From positions 1 to 64,000 of the forward strand of contig NZ_VBUI01000019.1 in assembly GCF_005780185.1 (NCBI RefSeq): DNA of 64,000 nt. The letters are read 5' to 3'. The DNA is from Halomonas urmiana (GTDB taxonomy: Bacteria; Pseudomonadota; Gammaproteobacteria; Pseudomonadales; Halomonadaceae). Positions 53,291-64,000 of the stretch are shown in pieces. The notes below the pieces were generated by a model. That model worked only from the letters and a program-made list of their open reading frames with translations. It did not search any database and was not told where the DNA came from. The position numbers were made by a program, and so were the translations under genes. Numbering within the stretch: the stretch's first letter is position 1; each line of letters begins with the position of its first letter.

Positions 53291-54316
53291 TCAAGCCGTG
53301 ATATGGCTTGCGCGCTCGTGAATCCGCTGCACCAGAGGCGCCAGGTTCAGCCCCATGTCTTCCAGCGACCAGGGGCGGCGATAGCGATAGACGTGGATGC
53401 GCTGAGCCAGCTCGGAGGCGTAGGTCATCAGCCGCGCCGGGCCGTTGAATGCCTGCCCCCACTCCGGTAGATAGAGGGCCGCCATGACGACCTCGAGGGC
53501 CTCCCGGCCTTCGAGAGGTTCCAGGCTGGCAGCGGTGCCCTTTTCGGCACGCTCCAGCAAGACGAGGGCCTTGAGCGGCTGGGCGTAGGTGTGGAATTCT
53601 CGGTGTAGGTTGAGGTGATACTTGCCGGCTCGTGTCAGATCCCTGCTGAGGCTGTGATGATCGAACTCCAGGCTCGCCAGGGCCTCCTTCCGGAGCTTGA
53701 GCCTGGGTGGCCCCGGGTGCAGGTAAGGGAGTGCCTCATCCGGCTTGATGACGCCGACCTCGTCTGTCAATAGTGGCCAGTCGTGGTGATAATGCAGCCA
53801 GGCGGCCAGCGTCGATATGCCTGCGCCGGGAACGCCGGTGAATCCCCAGGCGCCGTCCGGCGTCTCCAGGGCACTCAGGCGGAGGGGAAGCCAGTGCTTC
53901 TGGTGTAGCAGGGTACCCATTGCGCTGCCCAGCAGATGGCCTCGCAGATCCCTTTCGGGCGTGCCGGTTCCGCGGGTCTTCAACATGCGCCGGTCGATCA
54001 GGATACGCTTTCCCTGTTCGATTCGATAACGGGCGACCCCTTCGAAGATGAGCTGGGAGCTGTCGGCGGAACCCTGAAGGGCGACTTCGCCAACGCCAGT
54101 ATTCGTCGGGTCTTCAGGGACTGAGTCGGCCAGTATTTCGATGTCGGGACTGGGCGTGGGCTTGGTCCCGCGAAGTTCGGGGAGCTCGAACTGCGAGCTG
54201 AGCACGAGGCCATAGGTTCTGTAGTGGTAACACGGGACGGCGGCTCTCGAGCACCCGCGTTTCTCCTCAGTGCCCGGGGCGTTCCAGGTGGCAGGGACGG
54301 CGATATCATGGCGCAT
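53291..54316 (-). CDS. HprK-like kinase-fold protein with altered P-loop
   Basis: This 341-residue protein resembles the HPr kinase-like family often linked to peptide-natural-product or sugar clusters. An N-terminal part (YRTYGLVLSSQFELPEL) is followed by a C-terminal kinase fold: Walker A GVPGAGIST (161-169), Walker B-like PLLTDEVGVI (about 180-189). The lysine of GxxGxGK is isoleucine (I167, codon ATA), so ATP hydrolysis is doubtful. It is inserted convergently between leuB and asd, which are adjacent in related genomes. The promoter side (54420-54470) is AT-rich. I cannot name a substrate. Confidence 0.65.
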   Translation of the reverse strand: MRHDIAVPATWNAPGTEEKRGCSRAAVPCYHYRTYGLVLSSQFELPELRGTKPTPSPDIEILADSVPEDPTNTGVGEVALQGSADSSQLIFEGVARYRIEQGKRILIDRRMLKTRGTGTPERDLRGHLLGSAMGTLLHQKHWLPLRLSALETPDGAWGFTGVPGAGISTLAAWLHYHHDWPLLTDEVGVIKPDEALPYLHPGPPRLKLRKEALASLEFDHHSLSRDLTRAGKYHLNLHREFHTYAQPLKALVLLERAEKGTAASLEPLEGREALEVVMAALYLPEWGQAFNGPARLMTYASELAQRIHVYRYRRPWSLEDMGLNLAPLVQRIHERASHITA

Positions 54317-54568
54317 GTCTAGAGCCCCCCTTCGGCATGACCGTGTCCTTATGGGTCCACTGGATGTGCTGAATACCGAGTCGGACCCGCGGACCTTCTT
54401 GCCGTGGACATTCGATGCAGGTTACATAAGCTTACTTAATGGCGCCATATTGTCAAGAATTGTTACATTGCGCGCGCCCTGGCAGGTGTCGCCAGCGTCG
54501 AGTGTCGGCTACACCTGACCGGCACTCGCCGGCGCCGATCGACGCCTGCCAGGGGGGAGGGGCTCGTG

Positions 54569-54574
54569 TATAAT
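54569..54574 (+). promoter_or_regulatory. asd promoter -10 box
   Basis: A perfect TATAAT lies 33 bases upstream of the asd ATG, preceded directly by TG. The -35 region is not clear. The ribosome site CTGGAGGG is 5-11 bases before the ATG. Confidence 0.6.
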
Positions 54575-54606
54575 GTGTCCCACATTCGATTTCTGGAGGG
54601 CTTTAC

Positions 54607-55719
54607 ATGTTGAAAGTCGGTTTTGTCGGTTGGCGTGGCATGGTCGGTTCCGTGCTGATGCAACGGATGCTCGATGACGGCGACTTCAAGGGCATCGAGC
54701 CGATCTTCTTCACCACCTCCCAGGTCGGCCAGGCCGGCCCCGATGTCGGCGTCGACGTGCCTCCGCTCAAGGATGCCTTCGACCTCGAGGCCCTCAAGGC
54801 GCTGGACGTGGTCGTGACCTGCCAGGGCGGCGAGTACACCGAGAAGGTCTACGCCGACCTGCGCCAGGGTGGCTGGAAGGGCTACTGGATCGACGCCGCC
54901 AGCACCCTGCGCATGGTCGACGAGGCGACCATCGTCCTCGACCCGGTCAATCGCGGCGTCATCGACGCCCAGTTGGCCAAGGGCGCCAAGACCTTCGTCG
55001 GCGGCAACTGCACCGTCAGCCTGATGCTGATGGGCCTCGGCGGCCTCTTCGAGGCGGACCTGATCGAGTGGATGACCTCCATGACCTATCAGGCCGCCTC
55101 CGGCTCCGGCGCCAAGCACATGCGCGAACTGCTCAACCAGATGGGCAGCCTGCGCGACAGTGCGGCCGCCGAGCTGGCCGATCCGGCCAGCGCCATCCTG
55201 GATATCGATCGCAAGGTCACGGCGGCCATGCGCAGCGGCGATTTCCCCACCGACAACTTCGGTGCCCCCCTGGCCGGCAGCCTGTTGCCCTGGATCGACG
55301 TCAAGCGCGACAACGGCCAGAGCAAGGAGGAGTGGAAGGGCTCCGTGGAGACCAACAAGATCCTCGGCCTCCAGGACAACCCCATCCCCATCGACGGGCT
55401 CTGCGTGCGCATCGGCGCCATGCGCTCCCACAGCCAGGCCTTCACCATCAAGCTCAAGAAGGATGTCCCGATCGATGAGATCGAGGACCGCCTGGCGCGT
55501 CACAATGAGTGGGTCAAGGTCATCGCCAACGACAAGGACGCCACCATCGACGGCCTCACCCCGGCGGCCGCGACGGGCTCCTTGACCGTGCCCGTCGGGC
55601 GTCTGCGCAAGCTGGCCATGGGCGGTGAGTACCTCTCCGCCTTCAGCGTCGGCGACCAGCTGCTGTGGGGCGCCGCCGAACCCCTCAAGCGCATGCTGAA
55701 GATCCTGCGCGAGCAGTAA
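54607..55719 (+). CDS. asd: Aspartate-semialdehyde dehydrogenase
   Basis: This 370-residue enzyme makes aspartate semialdehyde for lysine, threonine and methionine. It has [12 protein letters not shown] (7-18), the catalytic Cys in [10 protein letters not shown] (about 135), and the His/Arg-containing C-terminal half ([11 protein letters not shown]). Length equals Gram-negative Asd (about 367-370). It is followed by a strong hairpin terminator, then fimV. Confidence 0.97.
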   Translation: MLKVGFVGWRGMVGSVLMQRMLDDGDFKGIEPIFFTTSQVGQAGPDVGVDVPPLKDAFDLEALKALDVVVTCQGGEYTEKVYADLRQGGWKGYWIDAASTLRMVDEATIVLDPVNRGVIDAQLAKGAKTFVGGNCTVSLMLMGLGGLFEADLIEWMTSMTYQAASGSGAKHMRELLNQMGSLRDSAAAELADPASAILDIDRKVTAAMRSGDFPTDNFGAPLAGSLLPWIDVKRDNGQSKEEWKGSVETNKILGLQDNPIPIDGLCVRIGAMRSHSQAFTIKLKKDVPIDEIEDRLARHNEWVKVIANDKDATIDGLTPAAATGSLTVPVGRLRKLAMGGEYLSAFSVGDQLLWGAAEPLKRMLKILREQ

Positions 55720-55765
55720 GGCACGGGCGGTAAGCGACGGGCGTTGGACCGACACGCCGTCGATG

Positions 55766-55803
55766 CGCGGGGCGCCTCCTGAGGGAGGCGTCCCGCGTTT
55801 CGT
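55766..55803 (+). terminator. Rho-independent terminator of asd
   Basis: A 14-bp stem CGCGGGGCGCCTCC / GGAGGCGTCCCGCG (one G-T pair) with loop TGAG is followed by TTTCGTT, 47 bases past the asd stop. Confidence 0.85.
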
Positions 55804-55987
55804 TGGTAGGGGAGGTTCGCGGCGTCCATGACCCATGGCGTATGTTGAAGAGTATGGGATCCGCTGATATCCCGTGATGGCGCGCCCTTGAGTGGAATGT
55901 GTTACATAGACATCAAGACGACTAAGAATATATGACCAGTCCGTCGCCCGGTTCGAGGCGTCGGCAGCAACGACGCAAGGGACCCCG

Positions 55988-58621
55988 ATGAAACGCAAGC
56001 TGACACTCGCCATGCTGCTTTCGCTCTCCGCCGCCAGCCCCCTGGCGCTGGCTCTCGGCCTGGGGGAGGCCGAGGTCAATTCGACGCTCAGTGCACCACT
56101 GCGCGCCAGCATTCCCTTGACCGACAGTGCCGGCCTGCAGCCCGGGCTGCTCAACGTCTCCGTGGCCGACGAGGGGGCCTTCTCGGCGGCGGGGCTTGCG
56201 CGCACGCCGCTGGCGGCCAGCGTGAAGATGGCGGTGACCCGGCGCCAGGGCCGCCTGATGGTCGACCTGACCACCGAGCGCGCCGTACGCGAACCCTGGA
56301 TCGACCTGTTGCTGCGCTTCGACTGGCCCGGCGGTCAGCAGCTGCGTGAGGTGACCCTGCTGCTCGACCCGCCGGACTATGATCGGCTGCCGGCCCTGGT
56401 CGCCGCCCCCTCGACGCGGCCACGGGAGGACGCGTCGCCTTCACGCCCGCCGACGAGCGCGTCGGACGCCGCGCCGCGACCCGTGGCCCGCACCTCGGCC
56501 GCGGACGGCGCGGGCAACCCCGCCTGGGTGCGCCCCGGCGATACCCTGTGGGCGGTGGCGGGCCGGCTGCGCCCGGACAGTGGCATCAGCATGAGCCAGA
56601 TGATGGTCGCCCTGGTCGAGGCCAACCCCGAGGTCTTTCCCTCCGGCAACATCAACGCCATGCGTGCCGGCTTCACCCTGGTGGTGCCGCCCCGCGAGGC
56701 CATCGCGGCCCGCTCCGCCGCTCAGGCCGGCGAGCTCGTCCAGGCCATGAACCAGGCCTGGGCCAACCGCGGCAGCGGTGCCCCGGCCCGGGTGCCGCTC
56801 GGCGGCGCCGAGCCGGCGTCGGCCGTGGCCAGCGCCTCGACTCAGGACCCCGCGGCGGCAAGCCCGGAGGACGCCGTTGCCGATACGACAGCGGCCGTTG
56901 CGGACGACGGCAACGAGCCTGCCGGCGAGGGCGGTCAGCGGCTGACGCTGCTGAGCGACGCCGAGATGGCCGCCGAGGGCGGGCTCACGACAGAGGGCCT
57001 CGTCGAAGGCGAGGTGGGCGACGCGGCAAGCGCTGCCGCATCGGCGCAGGAGGCGGGCGCGACACCCTCTCTGGCGCTGTCGCCGGCGGCTCCGGGGGAG
57101 GGGAGTGTCATAGACCCCGGGGTGCTGGCGATGATCCAGGGCGATGGTGAGCTCACCGAGGACCAGCGCCTGCTGCGTCTCGAGGCGCGCTGGCAAGAGA
57201 GCCAGGAGTCCCTGGAGGCGGTGCGCAGCGAGCGGGATGCGCTGCAGGCGGCGCTCGGCGATCTGCGTGAGGAGGTGGAGGCCATGCGCGAGCAGCTGGC
57301 GAGCCTCGCCGCCGGCGGAAGCGGCGTCGATGCTGCCGGCGCGGGCGGCGTGGTGGTCCCGGGAAGCGCGTCGTCGCCGACCCAACCGGTGCCCTGGTGG
57401 GGCGCCCTCTATCAGGGCGCCATGGAGCGCCCCTTGATGCTGGGCGGCGCCGGCCTGGCGGCCCTGCTGGCGCTCTGGGCGCTGGTGCGCCGGCGGCGTC
57501 GTGAGCAGGAGGCGCCGGCCTCGGTCTTCAACGAGGCTCGTCCGGTGGACCCCGCGGCCAGCGGCGTGGTGATGCCTGGCGCCGGCGACAGGGCCGCCGA
57601 GGAGGCGCGAGCCCCGGGGCGTGACGAGACGCCGAGGACGCCGGTACGTGCGTCCATGCCCGAGGCCGAGGCCATCAACGAGGCCGATATCTTCATCGCC
57701 TACGGGCGCTACGATCAGGCTCGCGAGCTGCTGGAGGCGAGCCTGGTCCGTGAGCCCGGCCGCGACGACCTGAGGCTCAAGCTGCTGCGGGTGCAGCTGG
57801 AGCAGGGGGATCGCAACGCCGCGGCACGCCAGGCCGACCAGCTGCGCGCCGGCGGCGATCCCGACGTCCAGGCCGAGGTGGCCCAGCTCATGCAGCGCCA
57901 CGCGGTGCATGCCGCCTCATCCAACCCCGAGCGGGCCGTGTTCCCCGTTCCCGATGAGCATCAGCCACGCCGCTTCGATGAGCCCGACGCGTCGGACGAA
58001 GAGCAGGGCGCTCAGGCTGCCGATGAGGGGAGCGCTCGTGAGGCGCCGAGCGCCGACCGCTCGCCCGACCCCTTGGCCGCCTATCGCCCCCCCGCTGCCG
58101 AGCCGGCCGACGCCGAGGTCGACGCGGCCCCCGAGACTCAGGCGGCCCCCGAGACTCAGGCGTCCACGGAGCATCATGAGCCTTCCGAGGCGCAGCCGGC
58201 ACCGTCGCACGCCGAGACGCCGCTGGAGACCGTTCACACCGACGACGGGCGCGATATCATCGACTACCGCCCCCCCTCCCTAGAGGCAAGCCCTGCGCCG
58301 CGGGAAGAGACGCCGATGCAGCCCAGCGTGGACTTCACGCCGTCGGTCGACACGCCCTCGGCGACCTCGGATCCGCGTGCCGATCGTGATCTGCCCGAGG
58401 AGTGGGACGTCGAGGAGGTGGCCTTCCCGCCGCTGTCGCGGGATAATGCCCACTTTTCCGCGACGGCCTCCCCGACGTCGACGCTTGCCGAGGCGCGACG
58501 CCTGCTGGATGACGGCGAACGCGGTCAGGCTCGGGCGCTGCTCGAGAGCCTGATCGACGAGACCGGCGATCCGGATGCCCGGCAGGAGGCCCGCGAACTG
58601 CTGGATCAACACCTGCCATGA
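55988..58621 (+). CDS. fimV: FimV/HubP-family peptidoglycan-binding hub protein
   Basis: This 877-residue protein has a signal peptide (1-22), a secretin-associated N-terminal region, and a LysM motif (about 180-238, PAWVRPGDTLWAVAGRL as RPGDTLWAVA). A low-complexity Ala/Glu-rich region with a short coiled coil (about 385-440) follows, then a single membrane helix (about 481-500, GGAGLAALLALWALVRRRRR). The long acidic cytoplasmic part ends with the FimV C-terminal domain (about 835-877, AEARRLLDDGERGQARALLE). This is the FimV plan, and the asd-fimV-truA order matches Pseudomonas. It organises polar type IV pilus and other polar proteins. The ATG follows an AAGGGACCCCG site. Confidence 0.92.
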   Translation: MKRKLTLAMLLSLSAASPLALALGLGEAEVNSTLSAPLRASIPLTDSAGLQPGLLNVSVADEGAFSAAGLARTPLAASVKMAVTRRQGRLMVDLTTERAVREPWIDLLLRFDWPGGQQLREVTLLLDPPDYDRLPALVAAPSTRPREDASPSRPPTSASDAAPRPVARTSAADGAGNPAWVRPGDTLWAVAGRLRPDSGISMSQMMVALVEANPEVFPSGNINAMRAGFTLVVPPREAIAARSAAQAGELVQAMNQAWANRGSGAPARVPLGGAEPASAVASASTQDPAAASPEDAVADTTAAVADDGNEPAGEGGQRLTLLSDAEMAAEGGLTTEGLVEGEVGDAASAAASAQEAGATPSLALSPAAPGEGSVIDPGVLAMIQGDGELTEDQRLLRLEARWQESQESLEAVRSERDALQAALGDLREEVEAMREQLASLAAGGSGVDAAGAGGVVVPGSASSPTQPVPWWGALYQGAMERPLMLGGAGLAALLALWALVRRRRREQEAPASVFNEARPVDPAASGVVMPGAGDRAAEEARAPGRDETPRTPVRASMPEAEAINEADIFIAYGRYDQARELLEASLVREPGRDDLRLKLLRVQLEQGDRNAAARQADQLRAGGDPDVQAEVAQLMQRHAVHAASSNPERAVFPVPDEHQPRRFDEPDASDEEQGAQAADEGSAREAPSADRSPDPLAAYRPPAAEPADAEVDAAPETQAAPETQASTEHHEPSEAQPAPSHAETPLETVHTDDGRDIIDYRPPSLEASPAPREETPMQPSVDFTPSVDTPSATSDPRADRDLPEEWDVEEVAFPPLSRDNAHFSATASPTSTLAEARRLLDDGERGQARALLESLIDETGDPDARQEARELLDQHLP

Positions 58622-58627
58622 GGCCGA

Positions 58628-59542
58628 ATGACCCTTTTCAGATCCCTCGATGAACGCCACCCTCTGAGCGGCCGCCTGGCCATGGGGGTGGAGTATGACG
58701 GCAGCGGCTACTGCGGCTGGCAGCGTCTCAAGCACTCCCCCTCGGTGCAGGGCGCCGTCGAGGCCGCGCTCTCGAAGGTGGCGGCCGGTCAGCCGATCAC
58801 CCTGCATTCCAGCGGGCGCACCGACTCTGGGGTTCATGCGACCCGTCAGATCGTCCACTTCGATCCGCCGGTCACCCGCTCCGAGAAGTCCTGGGTGTTT
58901 GGCGCCAATGCCAACCTGCCGCGCGATGTCGCGGTGCGCTGGGTGAAGCCGGTTTCCGATGACTTCCACGCCCGCTTCAAGGCGCTGGCGCGGCGCTACC
59001 GCTACGTGATCCTCAACCAGCCGAGCCGGCCGGTGCTGGAGCGTGCCAACGCCACCTGGTGTCGCGACCCCCTGGATGCCGATGCCATGCACCGGGCCGC
59101 CCAGGCGCTGGTCGGCGAGCACGACTTCTCGAGCTTTCGCGCCGCCGGCTGCCAGTCGAAGACGCCCTGGCGCCACCTCCATTTTATCGAGGTGCATCGC
59201 CACGGCCCCCTGGTGGTCATCGACGTCCAGGGCAACGCCTTCCTTCACCACATGATTCGTAACATCGTCGGTGCCCTGGTGACCGTGGGGCGGGGTGAGC
59301 GGGGAGACGGCTACCTGAGCGAGCTCATGGCGCTGAAGGATCGCGCCCTGGGGGACGTGACCGCCCCGGCCTGCGGCCTGCACTTCGTCGACTCCCTTTA
59401 CGATGAGAGCTGGGACCTGCCGCGTGAGCCGCTGGGGCCCAACCTGCTGGCCTTCCTCGGTGAGTGGACCGGCGAGCGAGCCCTGCCCGACTGCCCGATG
59501 GTGGCGTTCCGCCGTGGCCGTCCCGTGGCGGAGGGCGCCTAG
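58628..59542 (+). CDS. truA: tRNA pseudouridine synthase A
   Basis: This 304-residue enzyme modifies U38-U40 of tRNA anticodon stems. It carries the TruA motifs GVEYDGSGYCGWQ (20-32), the catalytic Asp in GRTDSGVHAT (about 62-71), and HHMIRNIVG in the C-terminal half. The ATG lies 6 bases after the fimV stop. A somewhat long C-terminus compared with E. coli TruA (270) is usual for this group. Confidence 0.95.
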   Translation: MTLFRSLDERHPLSGRLAMGVEYDGSGYCGWQRLKHSPSVQGAVEAALSKVAAGQPITLHSSGRTDSGVHATRQIVHFDPPVTRSEKSWVFGANANLPRDVAVRWVKPVSDDFHARFKALARRYRYVILNQPSRPVLERANATWCRDPLDADAMHRAAQALVGEHDFSSFRAAGCQSKTPWRHLHFIEVHRHGPLVVIDVQGNAFLHHMIRNIVGALVTVGRGERGDGYLSELMALKDRALGDVTAPACGLHFVDSLYDESWDLPREPLGPNLLAFLGEWTGERALPDCPMVAFRRGRPVAEGA

Positions 59543-59659
59543 CCGCCACGGCCCCCGAATCACTCGTGTGCCTTGCCGTGTGATGGCAGGCGTCACATCG
59601 CGACATGCGCGCCGCCTGTGGCGTGCTTGCACATCCTAGCGCCGGAGACCCTTGCCCCC

Positions 59660-60301
59660 ATGCCGATTTCGCTTCGCACCCGCATCAAGTTCTGTGGCAT
59701 GACGCGCCCCCAGGACGTCGACGCCGCCGTGGCCGCTGGCGCCGACGCCCTGGGCTTCGTGCTCTGGTCGGGCAGCAAACGCGCCATCGATGAGCAGAGG
59801 CTCGCCGAGCTGAGTGCGCGGGTGCCGGCCTTCGTCACCCGCGTGGGGCTCTTCGTCGACCCGTCGGCGTCCCTGGTGGCCCGCTGTGCACCGCACCTGG
59901 ACCTGCTGCAGTTCCACGGTGATGAAACCCCGGAGGCCTGCGAGGCGGCCGGGCGCCCCTGGATCAAGGCATTGCGCATGCGCGAGGGCCTCGATCTGCA
60001 TGGCGCGGCCGAGACCTATCGCGGTGCCCGGGCGCTGCTGCTCGATGCCTATCGACCCGGTGTGCCGGGGGGCACGGGGGAGACCTTCGACTGGTCGCGA
60101 ATCCCCGCAAGCCTCGCAAAACCTGTTATTCTCGCCGGAGGCCTGACGCCGGACAATGTCGACGCGGCGATCGCGGCCGTTGGCCCCTTCGCGGTGGATG
60201 TCTCCGGCGGCATCGAGACCGCGCCCGGCGTCAAGGACGCCACCCGCATGGCGGCTTTCCTGAGTGCCGTACGACGGGCCGACGAGTGGCGCTCGCGCTG
60301 A
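59660..60301 (+). CDS. trpF: Phosphoribosylanthranilate isomerase
   Basis: This is 213 residues from ATG at 59660; a longer upstream reading is noncoding. Characteristic motifs are RIKFCGMTRPQDVDAA (as IKFCGMTRPQDV), GLFVDPS, LLQFHGDETPE and FAVDVSGGIETAPGVKD. Length matches single-function TrpF (about 205). It lies in the order truA-trpF-trpB-trpA-accD-folC. Confidence 0.95.
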   Translation: MPISLRTRIKFCGMTRPQDVDAAVAAGADALGFVLWSGSKRAIDEQRLAELSARVPAFVTRVGLFVDPSASLVARCAPHLDLLQFHGDETPEACEAAGRPWIKALRMREGLDLHGAAETYRGARALLLDAYRPGVPGGTGETFDWSRIPASLAKPVILAGGLTPDNVDAAIAAVGPFAVDVSGGIETAPGVKDATRMAAFLSAVRRADEWRSR

Positions 60302-60361
60302 GTTCTCGGCGTCAACCTGTTCCCCCTACACCCCTTCTGGCGACCCTGTGAGGTGTCTTTC

Positions 60362-61576
<1,215 letters not shown>

Positions 61577-62395
61577 ATGACGGCCCATACCATGAATCGT
61601 ATCGACCAACGCTTCGCTGCGCTCAAGGCCGAGGGCCGCCGCGCACTGATTCCCTACATCACCGCCGGCGATCCGGCGCCCCAGCACACCGTCGGCTTCA
61701 TGCACGCCCTGGTGGCGGCGGGGGCCGATGTCATCGAGCTGGGCGTGCCGTTCTCGGACCCCATGGCCGACGGGCCGGTGATCCAGAAGGCCTGCGAGCG
61801 GGCCCTCAAGCAGGGCGTGCGGCTCAGCCACCTCTTCGAGATGGTCAGCGAGTTCCGCCGCACCGACACCGAGACGCCCGTCGTGCTGATGGGCTATCTG
61901 AATCCCGTGGAGCGCATCGGCCTGGCGACCTTCGCCGATCAGGCCGCCGAGGCCGGGGTCGACGGCGTACTGATCGTCGACATGCCGCCGGAGGAGGCCG
62001 ACGAGGTCGGTCCGCTGCTCAAGGCACGCGGTCTGGCGTCGATCTTCCTGGTCGCCCCTACCACTTCGCGTGCCCGGGCCGCTACAATATGCGCCCACGG
62101 TGAGGGCTATCTCTACTATGTTTCGCTGAAGGGTGTGACCGGTTCGGCGACCCTCAATGCCGACGACGTGGCCGAGCATCTGGCGCCGCTGCGTGAGATG
62201 ACCGACCTGCCGCTGTGCGTGGGCTTCGGGATCCGCGACGGGGCCTCGGCCGCCGAGGTGGGCAAGGTCGCCGATGGCGTGATCGTCGGCTCGGCGCTGG
62301 TCAATCGCATCGCCGAGAATGCCGAGCATCCCGAGGCGATTCCCGCCGCCCTCGAGGCGGTCCTGGGAGAGATGCGCCAGGCGCTGGACGCCTGA
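61577..62395 (+). CDS. trpA: Tryptophan synthase alpha subunit
   Basis: This 272-residue TIM barrel cleaves indole-glycerol phosphate. Catalytic Glu and Asp are in [19 protein letters not shown] (as [14 protein letters not shown]) and [12 protein letters not shown]; the phosphate loop is GFGIRDG. The ATG directly abuts the trpB stop; ATG at 61592 (MNRIDQRF) is a possible alternative. Length equals E. coli TrpA (268). Confidence 0.97.
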   Translation: MTAHTMNRIDQRFAALKAEGRRALIPYITAGDPAPQHTVGFMHALVAAGADVIELGVPFSDPMADGPVIQKACERALKQGVRLSHLFEMVSEFRRTDTETPVVLMGYLNPVERIGLATFADQAAEAGVDGVLIVDMPPEEADEVGPLLKARGLASIFLVAPTTSRARAATICAHGEGYLYYVSLKGVTGSATLNADDVAEHLAPLREMTDLPLCVGFGIRDGASAAEVGKVADGVIVGSALVNRIAENAEHPEAIPAALEAVLGEMRQALDA

Positions 62396-62468
62396 TCCTC
62401 CTCGCCAACGAATCGACCCTGCTCCCGGCGTCGCCGGGGGCATCAGCCTTTACGGAAGTGTTTCTGAC

Positions 62469-63485
62469 ATGAGCTGGCTAGACAAGATCGTGCCCACGGT
62501 GGGCCGCATCCAGCGCAAGGATCGCCGCGCAAGCGTCCCCGACGGCCTGTGGCGCAAGTGCCCCAAGTGTGAAGCGGTCCTCTATCTCCCCGAGCTGGAA
62601 AAGCACCATAGCGTCTGCCCCAAGTGCGACCATCACCTGCGCCTGACCGCGCGCAAGCGGCTCGACTGGTTCCTGGACAAGGAAGGCCGCGAGGAGATCG
62701 CGTCCAAGCTCGAGCCGATGGATCGCCTCAAGTTCCGCGACTCCAAGAAGTATCGGGATCGCCTGGTGGCGGCCCAGAAGGCCACCGGCGAGAACGATGC
62801 GCTGATCGCCATGCGCGGCTCCCTCGAGGGGCTGCCGGTGGTCGCGGTGGCGTTCGAGTTCACCTTCATGGGCGGCTCCATGGGCGCCGTGGTGGGCGAG
62901 AAGTTCGTGCGCGCCGCCACCATCGCCCTCGAGGAGGGCGTCCCGCTGATCTGTTTCGCCGCCTCGGGCGGGGCGCGGATGCAGGAGGCGCTCTTCTCGC
63001 TGATGCAGATGGCCAAGACCTCGGCGGCCCTGGAGAAGCTCAAGCAGGCCGGCGTGCCCTATATCTCGGTGCTCACCGATCCGGTGTTCGGCGGTGTCAC
63101 GGCGTCCCTGGCGATGCTCGGGGACCTCAACGTGGCCGAGCCCAACGCGCTGATCGGCTTCGCGGGGCCGCGCGTCATCGAGCAGACCGTGCGCGAGCAG
63201 CTGCCCGAGGGCTTCCAGCGCAGCGAGTTCCTGCTCGAGCACGGCACCGTGGACATGATCGTCCATCGCGGCGAGATTCGTTCGCGCCTCGGCGGCGTGC
63301 TGCGCAAGCTGACTCACCAGCCGGTGAGCGGCGAGGAGCCCGTCACGGAAGCGCCGGACCTGGTGCAGGTGGCCGAGCAGGCGGAGCAGGAGGACGTGCT
63401 GACCACGACGCCCGCCGAGGGCGTCGAGCACGATGCGGAAAGCGACGCCGAGCAGAACGGCGAGCGTTCCGACTCGGCGCGCTGA
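62469..63485 (+). CDS. accD: Acetyl-CoA carboxylase carboxyltransferase subunit beta
   Basis: This is 338 residues from ATG at 62469. The N-terminal zinc finger has CPKC and CPKC (about 27-49), and the carboxyltransferase core includes [23 protein letters not shown] and [11 protein letters not shown]. The C-terminus (about 290-338) is an acidic tail longer than in E. coli AccD (304), with EQAEQED and [11 protein letters not shown], a feature fitting an acidic halophile proteome. GGAAG lies 9 bases upstream. folC follows 9 bases later. Confidence 0.95.
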   Translation: MSWLDKIVPTVGRIQRKDRRASVPDGLWRKCPKCEAVLYLPELEKHHSVCPKCDHHLRLTARKRLDWFLDKEGREEIASKLEPMDRLKFRDSKKYRDRLVAAQKATGENDALIAMRGSLEGLPVVAVAFEFTFMGGSMGAVVGEKFVRAATIALEEGVPLICFAASGGARMQEALFSLMQMAKTSAALEKLKQAGVPYISVLTDPVFGGVTASLAMLGDLNVAEPNALIGFAGPRVIEQTVREQLPEGFQRSEFLLEHGTVDMIVHRGEIRSRLGGVLRKLTHQPVSGEEPVTEAPDLVQVAEQAEQEDVLTTTPAEGVEHDAESDAEQNGERSDSAR

Positions 63486-63494
63486 CCCGTCCCC

Positions 63495-64000
63495 ATGAGC
63501 GAGTGCGCCCTGCCCACGACGCTTCCGGCCTGGCTGACCCGGCTGGAAGCGGCCCATCCGGTCGGTATCGACCTCGGCCTCGACCGCGTGGCCGAGGTCG
63601 CGCGCCGCATGGGGCTTTGCGAGGCGCCACCGGCGGCTCGCGTCATCACAGTCGCCGGCACCAACGGCAAGGGGTCGACCGTGGCCATGCTCGAGGCCCT
63701 GGCCCAGGCCCACGGCCTCACCACGGCGACCTACACCTCGCCCCACCTGCTGCGCTACAACGAGCGCCTGCGGCTGGACGGCCGGCAGGCCGATGACGCC
63801 ACCCTGATCGCTGGCTTCGAGGCGGTCGAGACGGCGCGGCTCAAAGGCGAGCCGATTAGCCTGAGTTACTTCGAGATGGGCACCCTGGGGGCGCTGTGGG
63901 CGATCGCCCGGCAGCCCCCGGCGCTGGCGATCCTCGAGGTGGGGCTGGGCGGCCGACTGGATGCCGTCAACATCATCGATCCGGACGTCGCGGTGATCAC
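63495..64000 (+). CDS. folC: Dihydrofolate/folylpolyglutamate synthase (partial, runs off window)
   Basis: The first 168 codons of FolC are present: ATP P-loop VAGTNGKGST (about 53-62), TSPHLLRYNERL and LEVGLGGRLDAVN, all typical. It adds glutamates to folate and makes dihydrofolate. The gene continues beyond 64000, and the visible part appears intact. Confidence 0.95.
   Translation, partial: MSECALPTTLPAWLTRLEAAHPVGIDLGLDRVAEVARRMGLCEAPPAARVITVAGTNGKGSTVAMLEALAQAHGLTTATYTSPHLLRYNERLRLDGRQADDATLIAGFEAVETARLKGEPISLSYFEMGTLGALWAIARQPPALAILEVGLGGRLDAVNIIDPDVAVI

Overview
This is a GC-rich (roughly 65%), densely coding chromosomal segment with no rRNA or tRNA genes seen. Gene order and protein character point to a halophilic gammaproteobacterium of the Halomonas/Chromohalobacter group. 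The block lysR-leuC-leuD-leuB-asd-fimV-truA-trpF-trpB-trpA-accD-folC matches the conserved Pseudomonas/Halomonas order, and leuS-lptE-holA, yjbEFGH and a betaine-type catabolic operon fit the same group. This is inferred from protein resemblance and gene order, not from a database search.

Layout. (1) 1-2.9 kb is a mobile, decayed edge. A MazE/MazF-type toxin-antitoxin pair sits between 48-bp inverted repeats, followed by a solitary tnpB element and the frameshifted remnant of a UDP-glucuronate epimerase. (2) 3-5 kb carries a CapK/PaaK-like adenylating enzyme and an ElyC/YdcF-like membrane protein. (3) 5.2-12.5 kb is a sulfate assimilation block: cysD, a four-helix-bundle gene, cysNC and cysQ, plus a degenerate IS630-derived HTH protein and an SLC13/RCK sulfate-type permease. 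Every gap in the cys operon is filled by CTTCCAG heptad arrays with short hairpins. (4) 12.7-17.7 kb holds two divergent c-di-GMP genes, one a GGEEF diguanylate cyclase and one a GAF-PAS-LOV-GGDEF-EAL protein. (5) 18-28.3 kb is an envelope/exopolysaccharide block: pgm, a TupA-like ATP-grasp protein, an O-antigen ligase, ugd and yjbEFGH. (6) 28.5-30.7 kb is an AT-richer, decayed island with a truncated acetyltransferase, an intact group IV decarboxylase and a truncated ATP-grasp gene. (7) 30.7-38 kb is housekeeping: a DUF488 gene, a PA2778/PA2779-like pair, holA, lptE, leuS and a zinc-ribbon protein. (8) 38-48.6 kb is a catabolic operon: a permease, a GlxA/GbdR-type regulator, a class II aldolase, an aldehyde dehydrogenase, a Rieske reductase, a GMC dehydrogenase, an orphan betaine-type binding protein, an SDR and a Rieske oxygenase. 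I read it as uptake and oxidation of a quaternary ammonium compound. (9) 48.7-64 kb is the conserved leu-asd-fimV-truA-trp-accD-folC block, interrupted by an HprK-like gene between leuB and asd; folC runs off the window.

How it fits together: pgm and ugd feed glucose-1-phosphate and UDP-glucuronate to surface polysaccharide made and exported with the ligase and Yjb proteins, and the two c-di-GMP enzymes are plausible controllers of that output. CysD/CysNC make APS and PAPS, and CysQ removes PAP. At least four families of dispersed intergenic repeats recur in the window: heptad/hairpin arrays, GTGGGAGCG/GATCGCGATGGCGCC palindromes, GAGGGGCGAGG-type G-rich tracts, and a two-copy leader-like element. 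They are the most unusual feature of the sequence.
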